A DNA stretch of 64,000 nt from Paractinoplanes deccanensis (GTDB lineage Bacteria; Actinomycetota; Actinomycetes; Mycobacteriales; Micromonosporaceae). The notes below the pieces were generated by a model. It searched no databases. It was not told the DNA's origin and worked only from the letters and a program-made list of their open reading frames with translations. The stretch spans positions 1 through 64,000 of the forward strand of contig NZ_BOMI01000002.1 of the NCBI RefSeq assembly GCF_016862115.1, in the 5' to 3' direction. The translations under genes were made by a program, and so were the position numbers. Of this stretch, positions 23,959 through 33,291 are shown in pieces (the stretch's first letter is position 1; every line of letters starts with the position of its first letter).

Positions 23959-25025
23959 GGGGTCTCCTGTCCGCCGGCGATCGCGAATCTCGGCATGCCC
24001 GGCGCGCCGGTGAGGGCGAGGTCGCGGATGAGGCGCCCGATCGCCGGGGTGAACTTGAATCCATGCCCCGAGAATCCGGCGGCAATCACCAGCGGCCCGC
24101 GCCGGTCGACGACGAAATCGGACGTCGGCGTGGTGGTGTAGGTGCAGCTGATCGGCGCGTCGCGGTCCGGGTCAACCCCGGGGATCCATTCGCGTACGTA
24201 GTCGCGCAGGCGCGCCGCCCGGCCGGGCTCGGCGGCGTAGTCGCGGGTGTCCGGGTCCACGACCGGCCCGTTCCCGTGGAAGCCCACCTTCACACCCTCG
24301 CCCGGCGTGAGCAGTCCGTACACCGCGGTGGCGCCGTGGTGATGGATGAAGCTGGGCCACGGCCCGGGGGCGACCGGCGCGAAGTGTGCCGGCTGCTCCT
24401 GGGTGACCCGCAGCGGCAGGAGCCCGGGCAGCAGCTTCGCCGTCCACGCACCGGCCGCCACGATCACGCGGCGTGCCCGCAGCGTCTCACCGGCGGTGAC
24501 GACTTCGGCGAGGTCGTCACCCCGTACGGCAACCGAGGTGACCTCCGTCCCATGCTGGATCGTGGCGCCGTGCGCGGCGGCGGCCGCTTGCAGGGCGGCG
24601 ACCGCCTTGTCGGCGTGCAGGCGGCCGCTCGACGGGTGGAAGAGGACGGGACCGGTGAAGCGCAGTCCCGGCCAGCGCGCCGTGGCCTCGGCGGCGGGCA
24701 GCCACCGGCCCGGCACGCCGGCCGCGGCCAGCGCGTTCGCGATCGGCTCGATCGATGCGCGGTCGCCGTGGTCGACGCCGCCGGTCAGCTCCAGCAGCGA
24801 CGGGTCCAGCTCGCGCCAGAGCTCCAGCGCCTCGCGGGCCAGCCCGATGTAGTCGGGCTGCGCGTACGCCAGCCGGAAGATCCGGGAGGCGCCGTGCGAG
24901 GCGCCGCGGGTGTGCCCCGGCTCGAAGCGCTCCAGCAGCAGCACGCGGGCCCCGGCGCGGGCCAGCTGCCACGCGGCGGCGGAGCCCATCGCGCCGCCGC
25001 CCACGATGATCGCGTCCAGTGTCAT
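23955..25025 (-). CDS. SolA-like N-methyl amino acid / sarcosine oxidase
   Basis: 356 aa. An N-terminal FAD-binding Rossmann motif (VGGGAMGSAAAWQLARAG) and the overall pattern match the monomeric sarcosine oxidase/N-methyltryptophan oxidase family. The flavin-attachment cysteine is present in ISCTYTTTPTSDF (about residue 300), suggesting covalent FAD. GFSGHGFKFTP near the C-terminus is the conserved substrate/FAD segment. The enzyme would oxidatively demethylate or deaminate secondary amino acids, yielding peroxide. ATG 25025 opens the FAD motif. It is the first gene of a two-gene unit with the flavin reductase. Confidence 0.9.
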   Translation of the reverse strand: MTLDAIIVGGGAMGSAAAWQLARAGARVLLLERFEPGHTRGASHGASRIFRLAYAQPDYIGLAREALELWRELDPSLLELTGGVDHGDRASIEPIANALAAAGVPGRWLPAAEATARWPGLRFTGPVLFHPSSGRLHADKAVAALQAAAAAHGATIQHGTEVTSVAVRGDDLAEVVTAGETLRARRVIVAAGAWTAKLLPGLLPLRVTQEQPAHFAPVAPGPWPSFIHHHGATAVYGLLTPGEGVKVGFHGNGPVVDPDTRDYAAEPGRAARLRDYVREWIPGVDPDRDAPISCTYTTTPTSDFVVDRRGPLVIAAGFSGHGFKFTPAIGRLIRDLALTGAPGMPRFAIAGGQETP

Positions 25026-25107
25026 GGCGTGATTCCCCCAGTTGTCGCGCAGGGTGATCCCGCAGGCCGTTGATCGACAATACGCCGAGCGCCGCGGCGC
25101 CCCTTGT

Positions 25108-25884
25108 CTAGACCGGCGTCTTCTCACCGGCCTCCACGGCGACCGGCAGCCTGTTCTCGGCGGGCGGCAGCGGGCACGTCGCGAACTCCGTGTACGCGCA
25201 CGGCAGGTTCGTGGCGCGGTTGAAGTCGAGCACCACCGTGCCGTCGGCCGCGGGCGCGCCGATCGCCAGGCTCCGGTTCGCCGCGTACGTCGTCACGCCC
25301 GACGTCTCGTCGGTGAAGAGCGCGAAGAAGCCGCCCGGCGTGTGCCCGTTGAACACGGTCAGGGCGAGCGGGGTGCCCAGCGCCTCGAACTCGACGCGGC
25401 CTGGCGACTCGTACACGTGCTCCAGGCCCTCGACGGCCGCGCCCACCGTCACCTGCCGCGGCTCGTCGAACGCGACGTAGCGGCCGGTGATCTCCCACTT
25501 CTCGGTGTGCTCGTACGCGGGAGTGCCCCGATATCCGGTGAGCAGCGGATTGTCCGGGTGGCGCGGCCGGACGATGTCGAAGCCGCCGCGCCGGGCCACC
25601 TCGATCACGGCGTCGCCGAAGCCCGCGCTGACGCCGCCGCGCTCGGGCAGGACGCCGAAGCTGTGCCGCCCGGTCACCTCGGTGCCGTCGACGGTCAGCG
25701 ACTCGCCCTCGGTGAGGTCGACCACTACGCCGCCGGGTCCGGTGCTCCACGCGCCCGGCGCGTCCGGGAAGCGGCGCGGCGTCTCGTCGAGGAAGTTCAG
25801 GCTGGTCACGGCCAGGAAGCCGTGGCGGTCGGCGCGCTTACGCTCGTGCTCGGCGTGCCAGGCGTCCCACAGATGCTTGGTCAT
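25108..25884 (-). CDS. DUF1684 family protein
   Basis: 258 aa with the full DUF1684 pattern: WDAWHAEHERKRADRHGFLAVTSLNFL at the N-terminus and DFNRATNLPCAYTEFATCPLPPAENRL near the C-terminus. Members are cytosolic, widespread in actinomycetes and uncharacterised; the conserved cysteines and the FNRA segment suggest a beta-barrel binding or enzyme fold, which is inference. It is divergent from the SAM-IV riboswitch transcript; a small inverted repeat CCTAC-N7-GTAGG (25899-25915) sits between the two units. Confidence 0.87.
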   Translation of the reverse strand: MTKHLWDAWHAEHERKRADRHGFLAVTSLNFLDETPRRFPDAPGAWSTGPGGVVVDLTEGESLTVDGTEVTGRHSFGVLPERGGVSAGFGDAVIEVARRGGFDIVRPRHPDNPLLTGYRGTPAYEHTEKWEITGRYVAFDEPRQVTVGAAVEGLEHVYESPGRVEFEALGTPLALTVFNGHTPGGFFALFTDETSGVTTYAANRSLAIGAPAADGTVVLDFNRATNLPCAYTEFATCPLPPAENRLPVAVEAGEKTPV

Positions 25885-25903
25885 GCAACGACCATAAGCC
25901 TAC

Positions 25904-25933
25904 TTGCGCGGTAGGAGATAGGGGGTGTTAATC
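25904..25933 (+). promoter_or_regulatory. Probable promoter of the SAM-IV riboswitch transcript
   Basis: TTGCGC (25904-25909) and TTAATC (25928-25933) are separated by 18 bp, a plausible vegetative promoter, and the riboswitch aptamer begins about 8 bp further on. Confidence 0.4.
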
Positions 25934-25940
25934 TCGATCA

Positions 25941-26072
25941 CAGGTCATGAGCGCCAGCGTCAAGCCCCGGCTCGCTGGCCGGCAACCCTTGCGTTCGCGA
26001 TGGGGTGCCCCGGGTGAGGACCAGGCTCGCGTCGACGACGACGGGAGCAAGCGCGGACCCGTGGCGGGTCCC
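25941..26072 (+). ncRNA. SAM-IV type S-adenosylmethionine riboswitch
   Basis: The stretch beginning AGGTCATGAGCGCCAGCG, with CAAGCCCCGGCT, GGCCGGCAACCC, GGGGTGCCCCGGGTGA and closing GGACCAGG, follows the SAM-IV consensus known from actinomycetes. GGTC (25943-25946) pairs with GACC (26019-26022) to close P1. The expression platform contains a 7-bp stem GGACCCG/CGGGTCC (26055-26071) just before the ribosome site GGAGG of the gene at 26094, so control is probably at translation start. SAM binding should lower expression of the downstream aminotransferase-fold gene. Confidence 0.85.
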
Positions 26073-26093
26073 CGACCCCGCGGAGGCACAACC

Positions 26094-27284
26094 ATGTCCG
26101 ACGAGCTCGACATCATCGGCGCCGACCTGACCGTCGACCTGCCCGACGGCCGTCACGTCCGCTTCGCCCACCTCGACTACGCGGCCTCGGCCCCGGCGGT
26201 GCGGGTCGCGGCCGACGCCGTGCGCGACCTGCTCCCGCTCTACGGCAGCGTGCACCGCGGCACGGGCCGTCGCTCCCAGAAGTCGACCCTCGAGTACGAG
26301 CGCGCCCGCGACATCGTCGCCGAGTTCCTCGGCTGTCGCCCCGGCGACGAAGTGATCTTCACTCGCAACACCACCGACGCGCTCAACCTGCTCGCCCGCT
26401 CGCTGCCGCCGGGCACCACCACGATCGTCTTCGACGGCGAGCACCACGCCAACCTGCTGCCCTGGCCGTCCCCGCTGCGCCTGCCGGCCCCCACCGATCC
26501 CGGCGCCGCCGTGGCGGCCGTCGCCGAGGCGCTTTCCTCGGTACGCGGCCCCGCGCTGCTCGCCGTGACCGGCGCGAGCAACGTCACGGGCGAGATCTGG
26601 CCCGTGCGCCGGCTCGCCGACGTGGCCCACGCGCACGGCGCCCGGGTCGTCGTCGACGCCGCCCAGCTGGCTCCCCACGTACCCCTGGATCTCGACGCTC
26701 TCGGCGCCGACTATCTCGCGCTGTCCGGGCACAAGCTCTACGCGCCGTTCGGCGCCGGCGTGCTGGCCGGCCGTCAGGACTGGCTCGACGAGGCCGAGCC
26801 CTACCTGTACGGCGGCGGCGCGAGCGCCACGGTCGGCGACTTCGCGGGCGACGTCACCTGGGCCACCGGACCCGCGCGCCACGAGGGCGGCACCCCCAAC
26901 CTGATCGGCGCGGTCGCCCTCGGCGCGGTCTGCGACGCCCTGCTGCGCGCCGACCGCGCCGCCCTGCTCGAACACGAGCAGAACCTGCTCGCCGGCCTCG
27001 ACGGCGTCTCCCTCTTCGGCGGCGCGGTGCCCCGCGTCGGCATCGTCTCGTTCGCCGTGCCCGACCCGGCCGGCGTCGCCGCGGTGCTGGGCCGCGACTA
27101 CGGCATCGGCGTGCGCGCCGGCCAGTTCTGCGCCCATCCCCTCGTACGCCGCCTGACCGGCGCCGCCACCACCGCCGGCTGCGAGACGGCGCCCGGCCTG
27201 CTGCGCGCCAGCTTCGGCCTGGGCTCGACGGCCGAGGACGTCACCCGCCTGGTCGACGCCCTGCACGACCTCCGCCTGCTCTGA
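26094..27284 (+). CDS. Cysteine desulfurase-like class V aminotransferase
   Basis: 396 aa PLP enzyme of the NifS/SufS (class V) fold. The Schiff-base lysine lies in LSGHKLYAPFG (about residue 210), the PLP aspartate in VVVDAAQLAPH, the ring-stacking histidine in DGEHHANLLPW, and a desulfurase-style cysteine in VRAGQFCAHPL (about residue 345). It probably removes sulfur from cysteine or a related thiol/sulfoxide. SAM-IV control links it to sulfur or methionine metabolism; related actinobacterial genes sit behind the same riboswitch. ATG 26094 follows GGAGG by 7 bp; longer in-frame starts would translate the riboswitch. Confidence 0.9.
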   Translation: MSDELDIIGADLTVDLPDGRHVRFAHLDYAASAPAVRVAADAVRDLLPLYGSVHRGTGRRSQKSTLEYERARDIVAEFLGCRPGDEVIFTRNTTDALNLLARSLPPGTTTIVFDGEHHANLLPWPSPLRLPAPTDPGAAVAAVAEALSSVRGPALLAVTGASNVTGEIWPVRRLADVAHAHGARVVVDAAQLAPHVPLDLDALGADYLALSGHKLYAPFGAGVLAGRQDWLDEAEPYLYGGGASATVGDFAGDVTWATGPARHEGGTPNLIGAVALGAVCDALLRADRAALLEHEQNLLAGLDGVSLFGGAVPRVGIVSFAVPDPAGVAAVLGRDYGIGVRAGQFCAHPLVRRLTGAATTAGCETAPGLLRASFGLGSTAEDVTRLVDALHDLRLL

Positions 27285-27290
27285 CAACGG

Positions 27291-27325
27291 CGGAGCCCGC
27301 CCCGCGATGAGCGGGACGGGCTCCG
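27291..27325. terminator. Bidirectional terminator between convergent genes
   Basis: CGGAGCCCG and CCCGC pair with GCGGG and CGGGCTCCG around one mismatch and a short loop. The hairpin fills the 49-bp gap between the desulfurase-like gene and the convergent ThuA-family gene. Confidence 0.6.
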
Positions 27326-27333
27326 GGAAGACG

Positions 27334-30300
27334 TCAGCGCTTCGGGGTGATCCGGGTCGGGTCGCCGCCGAGGCGGCCGGCGCCCGTGACCGGCTTGCCG
27401 TCGTTCGCCTTCACGCCGGCGGCGCTGGCCGTGCCGCCGAGGCGGACGATCATCGCGTCGGCGTCGCGGATCAAGGTGTCGCGGACGTCGGTGTCGGTGA
27501 CCAGCTTCGCGTCCTTCACGAGGGTCTTGAAGGCGTTCAGCTCCTTGATGGCTCGGTCGTCCTTGCCGGCGGCCTCGGCCTTGCGAGCCTCGTCCAGCTT
27601 CTTGGACAGGTCCTTGTGCGCCTTGGCCGAGAGCCGGCTCGTCGCCTTGAACCGGTCCAGCAGGTTCTGCATGTCCCGGAACGAGGTGGTGACGTAGAAC
27701 TGGACCGTCGTCGTCGTGCGGTTGCCCGCCTTGTCGGTCGCGGTCGCCGTCAGGTCGTGCAATCCGAGCGGCAGTTCGTACAGGGCCAGCAGAGTCCCGT
27801 TGGTGTACGCCTTGCCGTTCAGCGTCGCCGCGGTGCTCTGGACGCCCGAGGTCGGGTCGACCGCCTGCCACGAGATGCGCACGTCCTGGCTGTCGCCGTA
27901 GAGCTGTCCGTGCGCCACCCCGGCCACCAGCAGAGTCGGTTTGGTGCCGTCGATGCGCACCAGCGCCGACTTGAGGGTCTCCGCGTTGCCCGCCTTGTCG
28001 GTGGAGCGGTAGAGCAGCTCGTGCTCGCCGTCGCCGGAGATGTCGACGGGCGAGGTGTACGCGGTCCACGCGCCCCCGTCCAGCGACCACTCCAGCTTGC
28101 CGACCCCCGAGCCGGCGTCGGCCGCGGTGAGCGTGACCGGGATGGCCCCGGCGTGCCAGCCGTTGTCGTTCGGCGGGGCGAACGAGGCCGACGTCAGCGG
28201 CGCCGTGGTGTCGATCTTGACGGCGACCGACTTGGCCACCTCCACGTTGCCCGCCTTGTCCGTCGACCGGAACCGCACCTCGTGCGAGCCGTCACCGGTG
28301 ACGACGACCGGGGCGGTGTAGGCCGTCCAGGCCGTCGCGTTGTCGACCTGGTACTCCGTCTTCTCCACGCCGGAGGCGTCCGTCGCGGTCAGGGTGACCG
28401 TGGCGTCCCCGGTGAGCCAGCCGTCGACCGGCGTGCCCGACACCGAAGCCGAAGTCACCGGGGCGGTGGTGTCGGCGTTGGCGGCGGTGAGACGGAAGTA
28501 GTCGAACGCCGCCGTCTTGGCAGCGGTCTGGTCGGTTCCGATGGTGTAGAGGCCCACCTTCGAGACGGCGGCGTTGGTCAGCGCCGGGAACGCCGTCCAC
28601 GTCGTACCGTCGGCCGAGTAGGACGCCGTGTAGGTGTTGCCGGCCTTGGCCAGCCGCAGGTGCCACACCCCCGACGTCAGGTTGCCGGACTGAGGCTGCG
28701 GATCCTGCACCGCCGCCCCGATCTCGCTGCGGAACTCGATGCGCCGGCTCGCCGCCTGCCCCGCCTCGTTGTCGAGAACGTAGTCGAGCTTGACGTAGTT
28801 GTCGTCGTCGCCGTAGACGATCAGACCGGCCTGCTGGTACCGCTCGTTCAGCGCGCTGCCGTCGACCTTCGTCTCCACGGTCCAGTCGCCCGACGGCGCG
28901 TTCTGCAGGATGAAGTTCTTCGGCGCGGTGTTGCCCCCGCCGTAGATGTCACCGGCCGGCGTGTCGATCCGCAGGGAGCCGTCGGCGATCCGGTACGCCG
29001 TCGCGTCCTCCCGGACGACCGCGTTCCACCGGCACTTGTCGAGAGCCGCGCCGGTGAACTCGTCGGACGGCGTCACCGGCTCGGCCGGCTCGTCCGGCGT
29101 GATCTGGAACCAGTCGATCGCCGCGTCCACCACCGGCGCGGTGGTGCCGCCGTTGAGCGCGAACACGCCGACCCGCGGGTTCGTGATGCCGGCCAGCGCG
29201 GCCGCGCGGCCGACCGCCGTGAAGGTCTGCCCGTCGGCCGACGCCTGCGCCGTGAGGTTCGTGCCGTCGCTGATCAGGCGCAGGTAGAACGTGTCGCCGG
29301 CCGCCGCCGCCCGGCTGTCGCCGCTCTCGTTGCGCGGCGTGCCGGCCGTCTCGCGGATGAACTCCACGGTCCGGCTGCCGTTGAAGAGCAGATCCAGCTT
29401 GGCGTAGTTGTCGTCGTCGCCGTACACGATCAGACCGGCCTGCTGGTAGTTCGCGGTGACCGGCAGGGTGATCTTCGTGGTGGCCTGCCAGGCGCCGCTC
29501 GGCGCGGGCTGCACGACCAGGTTGGTCGCGTCGTTGCGGCTGCCGTAGAGGTCGCCCGCCATGGTGGGCAGCCGCAGCGATCCGCCGCCGACCGAGAAGG
29601 TCTGGTTCTCCCGGATCACCGACCAGCGCGTGCGGTTCAGGGCGTCGCCGGTGAAGTCGTCCGAGCGGGCCCCGAAGCACGCCGTGTTCGGCGCCTCCAC
29701 CTTCACGGGCACATTGACGTACGCCTTGGCGCCCCGCTTGTCGGTCACGGTCAGGGTGGCCGTGAAGTTGCCGGGCGTGTTGTACGTGTGGGTCGCGTCC
29801 AGGGTGTCGGCCTTGCCGCCGTCACCGAAGTCCCAGGCGTACGTCAGCGGGGTGTCGTTCTCGGCGTCGGTCGCCGTGCCGTCGAAGGCGACGGTGACCG
29901 GGGCCGTGCCGCTCGCCGGCGTGGCGACCGCGCTGACCGTCGGCGGCGCGTTCTCGGTGACGCCCCGGCCCAGGAAGTCCATCCAGTTGATGTTGAACAG
30001 CGAGCCGGTGCCGCCGCCCGGGTCCTGGGCGACGAAGAACAGCGACTCGGTCTCGGTGGCGGTGACCGGAACCGTGACGTCGGTGTAGGTCTGCCATCCG
30101 CCGGTGCCCGGCACCGTGGCCGTGGCGAGCAGCGGCCCGTCGGCCGCGCCGGAGCGGATCTCGATCTGGCCGCCGTTCCCGGCCGAGGCGGCCCGGAAGC
30201 GGATGGCGTCGACGCCGGTCAGGCTGGCCGGGTCGAGCGACCACCAGTCGCCGTCCTCGATGAAGCCGATGTTCTGGCCGCCGCCGGCCGGGTCGCTGCC

Positions 30301-33081
30301 GGTCTCGCGTTGCACGCCCGCGTCGCCGCCGCCCGTGCTGCCGGCCACCCGGCCGGTCGCGGTGTAGTACTCGGCCTGCTTGCGCTTGGGCTGCAACTGC
30401 TCGATCGCCCGGCCGGTCAGCGCGGCCGCGCCGCCCTCGCCGCCGTCGTCGGTGTAGGTCGCCTCGAAGACCGCGAAGACGTCCGCCTCGGCGCCGTGCC
30501 CGGCCGCGAGCGCCGTCTGCACGGTGCCGGTGCAGCCGGTGTGCTGCTCCAGCGGGTGGGCGTGCTCGTCGTGGCCGAGCAGCACCTGCAACTGCACCCG
30601 GTCACACTCGATCGTGCCGTCCTCGGGGTCGGTCACCTTGATCGTGTACTTGACCTGGTCGCCCCACTCGAAGAAGCCGCCGTCCGGCGGGAACTCGATG
30701 GCGACCGTCGGCGCGGTGTTGCCGACCGTCACCGGCACGTTGGCCACCGCGGTGCGGCCCTTGGGGTTGGTCACGGTGAGCTGCGCGTTGTAGTTGCCGG
30801 CCTTGGTGTAGGTGTGCGTCGGGTTGGCCTCGTCCGAGGTGCCGCCGTCGCCGAAGGTCCAGGCGTAGGTCAGCGCGCCGCCGTCCGGGTCACGGGAGCC
30901 GGCGCTGGAGAACTCGGCCGTCAGCGGCACCGGGCCGGAGGTCGGGGTGGCACTGGCCGCCGCGATCGGAGCCCGGTCGCCGGCGACGTAGTCGATCCGG
31001 TAGACGCCGGAGTCGTCGTTGCTGCCACCGAACCCGCTGCCCCACTCGATCATGTAGAGCGCGCCGTCCGGGCCGAACTCGAAGTCCATCGGCCGGATGA
31101 AGCTCATCCCGGCCAGCAGCTGGTTGATGTCGACCAGCGACTTGCCGTCCTCGCTGACCTGCATCGTGTACATCTTCGACTGGTTCCACTCGCCGAACAT
31201 GGCCTTGCCGTCGAAGTAGGCCGGCCACTTGCGGCCGGAGCTGAGCGCGGCGTCGTACCGGTAGACCGGCCCGCCCATCGGCGCGCCACCGCCACCGATC
31301 TCGGGGAAGCGCGGGTTGCCGCCGTAGTCGTAGTCCACAGTGGCCGCGATGGCCGGCGGCAGGTCGGTCAGGCCGGTGTTGTTCGGGGAGTCGTTCTTCG
31401 GCGCCGCGCAGTCGAACTTGGCGCCGCTGGGCCCGGACGGGAACTGATAGTCGTTGTACGCGTAGTTCGCGCCCGTGCAGTACGGCCAGCCGTAGTTGCC
31501 CGGCTTGCCGACGATGTTCCACTCCACGGTGCCCTCGGGGCCCCGGTTGGGGTTGGCGGTGCCCGCGTCGGGCCCGTAGTCGCCGACGTAGAGGGTGTTG
31601 GTCTTGGGGTCGACGCCGATCCGGAACGGGTTGCGGAAGCCCATCGCGTAGATCTCGGGCCGGGTCTTGGCGGTGCCGGGCGCGAACAGGTTGCCCGCCG
31701 GCACGGTGTAGGACCCGTCGTCCTCGGGGTGGATCCGCAGCACCTTGCCGCGCAGGTCGTTGGTGTTGCCCGACGAGCGCTGGGCGTCGTAGTCCTGCCG
31801 GCCGGCCCGCTCGTCGATCGGCGTGTACGCGTCCGACTCGAACGGGTTGGTGTTGTCGCCGGTGGCCAGGTAGAGGTTGCCGTCGCGGTCGAAGGTCATG
31901 CTGCCGCCGGCGTGGCAGCAGGTGTTGCGCTGCGTGCCGACCTCCAGGACCACCTTCTCGCTGGCCACGTCGATGCTGTCGCCGGTGACGGTGAAGCGGG
32001 ACAGCAGGTTGCGCGGTGTCCCGTCGTTGCGGGCGTAGTAGAGGTAGACCCAGCCGTTGGTGGCGAAGTCGGGGTCGAGCCGGATGCCGATGAGCCCGTC
32101 CTCGTTGCCGGTGAAGACATCGAGGTCGACGGCGGTCACCGTACGGCCGGTGTCGGGCTTGATGATCTGCACGCGCCCGTCGCGCTCGACGTAGAAGACC
32201 CGGCCGTCCTTGGCGATGTCCAGCTCCATCGGGTTGCTGGTGTTGCCGTCCAGCGAGACCTTCTCGAAGCTCTCGGTCAGCGAGGCGCCGCAGTCGGCGT
32301 CGACCACCCCGGCCGCGGTCTGGATGCCGCCGAGCAGATGGGACAGGAACTGCGGATCGGCGTACGACTCGTTGGTGTGGCCGCCGCCGGTGTACCAGGC
32401 CCGGCCGCCGTCGTAGTCGCGGCACCAGGCCGTCGGGTGGTCGGCACCCATCGCGCCGGAGCCCGGGCTGTAGCTGCTCTCGTCGAGGCTGGCCAGCACG
32501 TGCACGTCGCCGCGCGGGTTGGTGCGGAAGTTGTACCACTCGTCGAAGCGCGACCAGCGGTCCGGCAGCGAGGCGGTGGACGCGTGGGCGTGGTCCTCGA
32601 CCTTCACCGTGGCCTGCTGGTTGGCCGGGTGGTTGTTGAAGTAGGCGCCGACCAGCTCGCCGTACCAGGGCCAGCTGTACTCGGTGTCGGAGGCGGCGTG
32701 GATGCCGGCGTAGCCGCCGCCGGCCTGGATGTAGCGCTCGAAGGCCGCCTGCTGGCCCGCGTCGAGGACGTCGCCGGTGGTGGAGAGCCAGACGACCGCC
32801 CGGTACTTGGCCAGGTTGGCATCGGTGAAGGCGCCGCCGTCCTCGGTGGTGTCGACGGTGAACCCGTTGTCGGCGCCGAGCTTCTGGATGGCCGCGATGC
32901 CGGCCGGGATGGAGTCGTGCCGGAACCCGGCGGTCTTGGAGAAGACGAGCACGGAGTACGGCTCCGCGGCCGCGGCGTCCGGCGCCGCTTGAGCGGCCGG
33001 CGCGCTGATCAGGGTCACGGCCAGGACCGCGCAGGAGGAAAGAACGGCGGTGAGCACTTGTCGAAGGCGACGACGGGGCAC
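27334..33081 (-). CDS. Secreted ThuA / PQQ-type sugar dehydrogenase multidomain protein
   Basis: 1915 aa. After a signal peptide (cleavage near AQAA, residue 34) come: a ThuA-like domain (about 40-265; FSKTAGFRHDSIP, YAGIHAASD), a GSDH-type six-bladed propeller (about 280-660; EDGLIGIRLDPDF, CCHAGGSMTFDRDGNLYLATGDN, GNYGWPYCTG), a PKD domain, a CBM6-like domain (GFIEDGDWWSLDP), a second PKD, two DUF1349-like concanavalin folds, three OmpL47-type repeats and a C-terminal FIMAH-like helical domain (FRDMQNLLDRFK). It probably oxidises or binds sugars from plant or fungal polymers. GTG 33081 was chosen: AAGGAGA precedes it by 5 bp and the signal peptide follows at once. Confidence 0.9.
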   Translation of the reverse strand: MPRRRLRQVLTAVLSSCAVLAVTLISAPAAQAAPDAAAAEPYSVLVFSKTAGFRHDSIPAGIAAIQKLGADNGFTVDTTEDGGAFTDANLAKYRAVVWLSTTGDVLDAGQQAAFERYIQAGGGYAGIHAASDTEYSWPWYGELVGAYFNNHPANQQATVKVEDHAHASTASLPDRWSRFDEWYNFRTNPRGDVHVLASLDESSYSPGSGAMGADHPTAWCRDYDGGRAWYTGGGHTNESYADPQFLSHLLGGIQTAAGVVDADCGASLTESFEKVSLDGNTSNPMELDIAKDGRVFYVERDGRVQIIKPDTGRTVTAVDLDVFTGNEDGLIGIRLDPDFATNGWVYLYYARNDGTPRNLLSRFTVTGDSIDVASEKVVLEVGTQRNTCCHAGGSMTFDRDGNLYLATGDNTNPFESDAYTPIDERAGRQDYDAQRSSGNTNDLRGKVLRIHPEDDGSYTVPAGNLFAPGTAKTRPEIYAMGFRNPFRIGVDPKTNTLYVGDYGPDAGTANPNRGPEGTVEWNIVGKPGNYGWPYCTGANYAYNDYQFPSGPSGAKFDCAAPKNDSPNNTGLTDLPPAIAATVDYDYGGNPRFPEIGGGGAPMGGPVYRYDAALSSGRKWPAYFDGKAMFGEWNQSKMYTMQVSEDGKSLVDINQLLAGMSFIRPMDFEFGPDGALYMIEWGSGFGGSNDDSGVYRIDYVAGDRAPIAAASATPTSGPVPLTAEFSSAGSRDPDGGALTYAWTFGDGGTSDEANPTHTYTKAGNYNAQLTVTNPKGRTAVANVPVTVGNTAPTVAIEFPPDGGFFEWGDQVKYTIKVTDPEDGTIECDRVQLQVLLGHDEHAHPLEQHTGCTGTVQTALAAGHGAEADVFAVFEATYTDDGGEGGAAALTGRAIEQLQPKRKQAEYYTATGRVAGSTGGGDAGVQRETGSDPAGGGQNIGFIEDGDWWSLDPASLTGVDAIRFRAASAGNGGQIEIRSGAADGPLLATATVPGTGGWQTYTDVTVPVTATETESLFFVAQDPGGGTGSLFNINWMDFLGRGVTENAPPTVSAVATPASGTAPVTVAFDGTATDAENDTPLTYAWDFGDGGKADTLDATHTYNTPGNFTATLTVTDKRGAKAYVNVPVKVEAPNTACFGARSDDFTGDALNRTRWSVIRENQTFSVGGGSLRLPTMAGDLYGSRNDATNLVVQPAPSGAWQATTKITLPVTANYQQAGLIVYGDDDNYAKLDLLFNGSRTVEFIRETAGTPRNESGDSRAAAAGDTFYLRLISDGTNLTAQASADGQTFTAVGRAAALAGITNPRVGVFALNGGTTAPVVDAAIDWFQITPDEPAEPVTPSDEFTGAALDKCRWNAVVREDATAYRIADGSLRIDTPAGDIYGGGNTAPKNFILQNAPSGDWTVETKVDGSALNERYQQAGLIVYGDDDNYVKLDYVLDNEAGQAASRRIEFRSEIGAAVQDPQPQSGNLTSGVWHLRLAKAGNTYTASYSADGTTWTAFPALTNAAVSKVGLYTIGTDQTAAKTAAFDYFRLTAANADTTAPVTSASVSGTPVDGWLTGDATVTLTATDASGVEKTEYQVDNATAWTAYTAPVVVTGDGSHEVRFRSTDKAGNVEVAKSVAVKIDTTAPLTSASFAPPNDNGWHAGAIPVTLTAADAGSGVGKLEWSLDGGAWTAYTSPVDISGDGEHELLYRSTDKAGNAETLKSALVRIDGTKPTLLVAGVAHGQLYGDSQDVRISWQAVDPTSGVQSTAATLNGKAYTNGTLLALYELPLGLHDLTATATDKAGNRTTTTVQFYVTTSFRDMQNLLDRFKATSRLSAKAHKDLSKKLDEARKAEAAGKDDRAIKELNAFKTLVKDAKLVTDTDVRDTLIRDADAMIVRLGGTASAAGVKANDGKPVTGAGRLGGDPTRITPKR

Positions 33082-33139
33082 AGAGTCTCCTTGTGTCCAG
33101 GTCGGTCCGGCCCGCCGAATAGCCATCCCGCATCGAAAT

Positions 33140-33162
33140 TTGTTTACTCCTTGGACAAACAA
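33140..33162. promoter_or_regulatory. ROK/XylR-like operator
   Basis: TTGTTT and AAACAA form a perfect inverted repeat with an 11-nt spacer, about 60-80 bp upstream of the ThuA-family gene start. ROK-family sugar repressors such as XylR bind TTTGTTT/AAACAAA half-sites, so sugar-dependent control is a reasonable guess. No ROK gene is in the window. Confidence 0.45.
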
Positions 33163-33291
33163 CTTCGGCCCTGTGCTTCGTTTCAAGCAAGAGTTCGCCA
33201 TGTAACGGTTTGATAACCGAGGGTGTACGGTGGTCTATGTGCGAGAACGTCCAGATTGGAGCCGCGGGCTTCACTCGCCGACGGCGGGACC

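Noticed and set aside
27307..33213. 1968-codon open frame on the plus strand
   Set aside because: Antisense shadow of the ThuA-family gene, without recognisable domains and with composition explained by GC-rich third positions.
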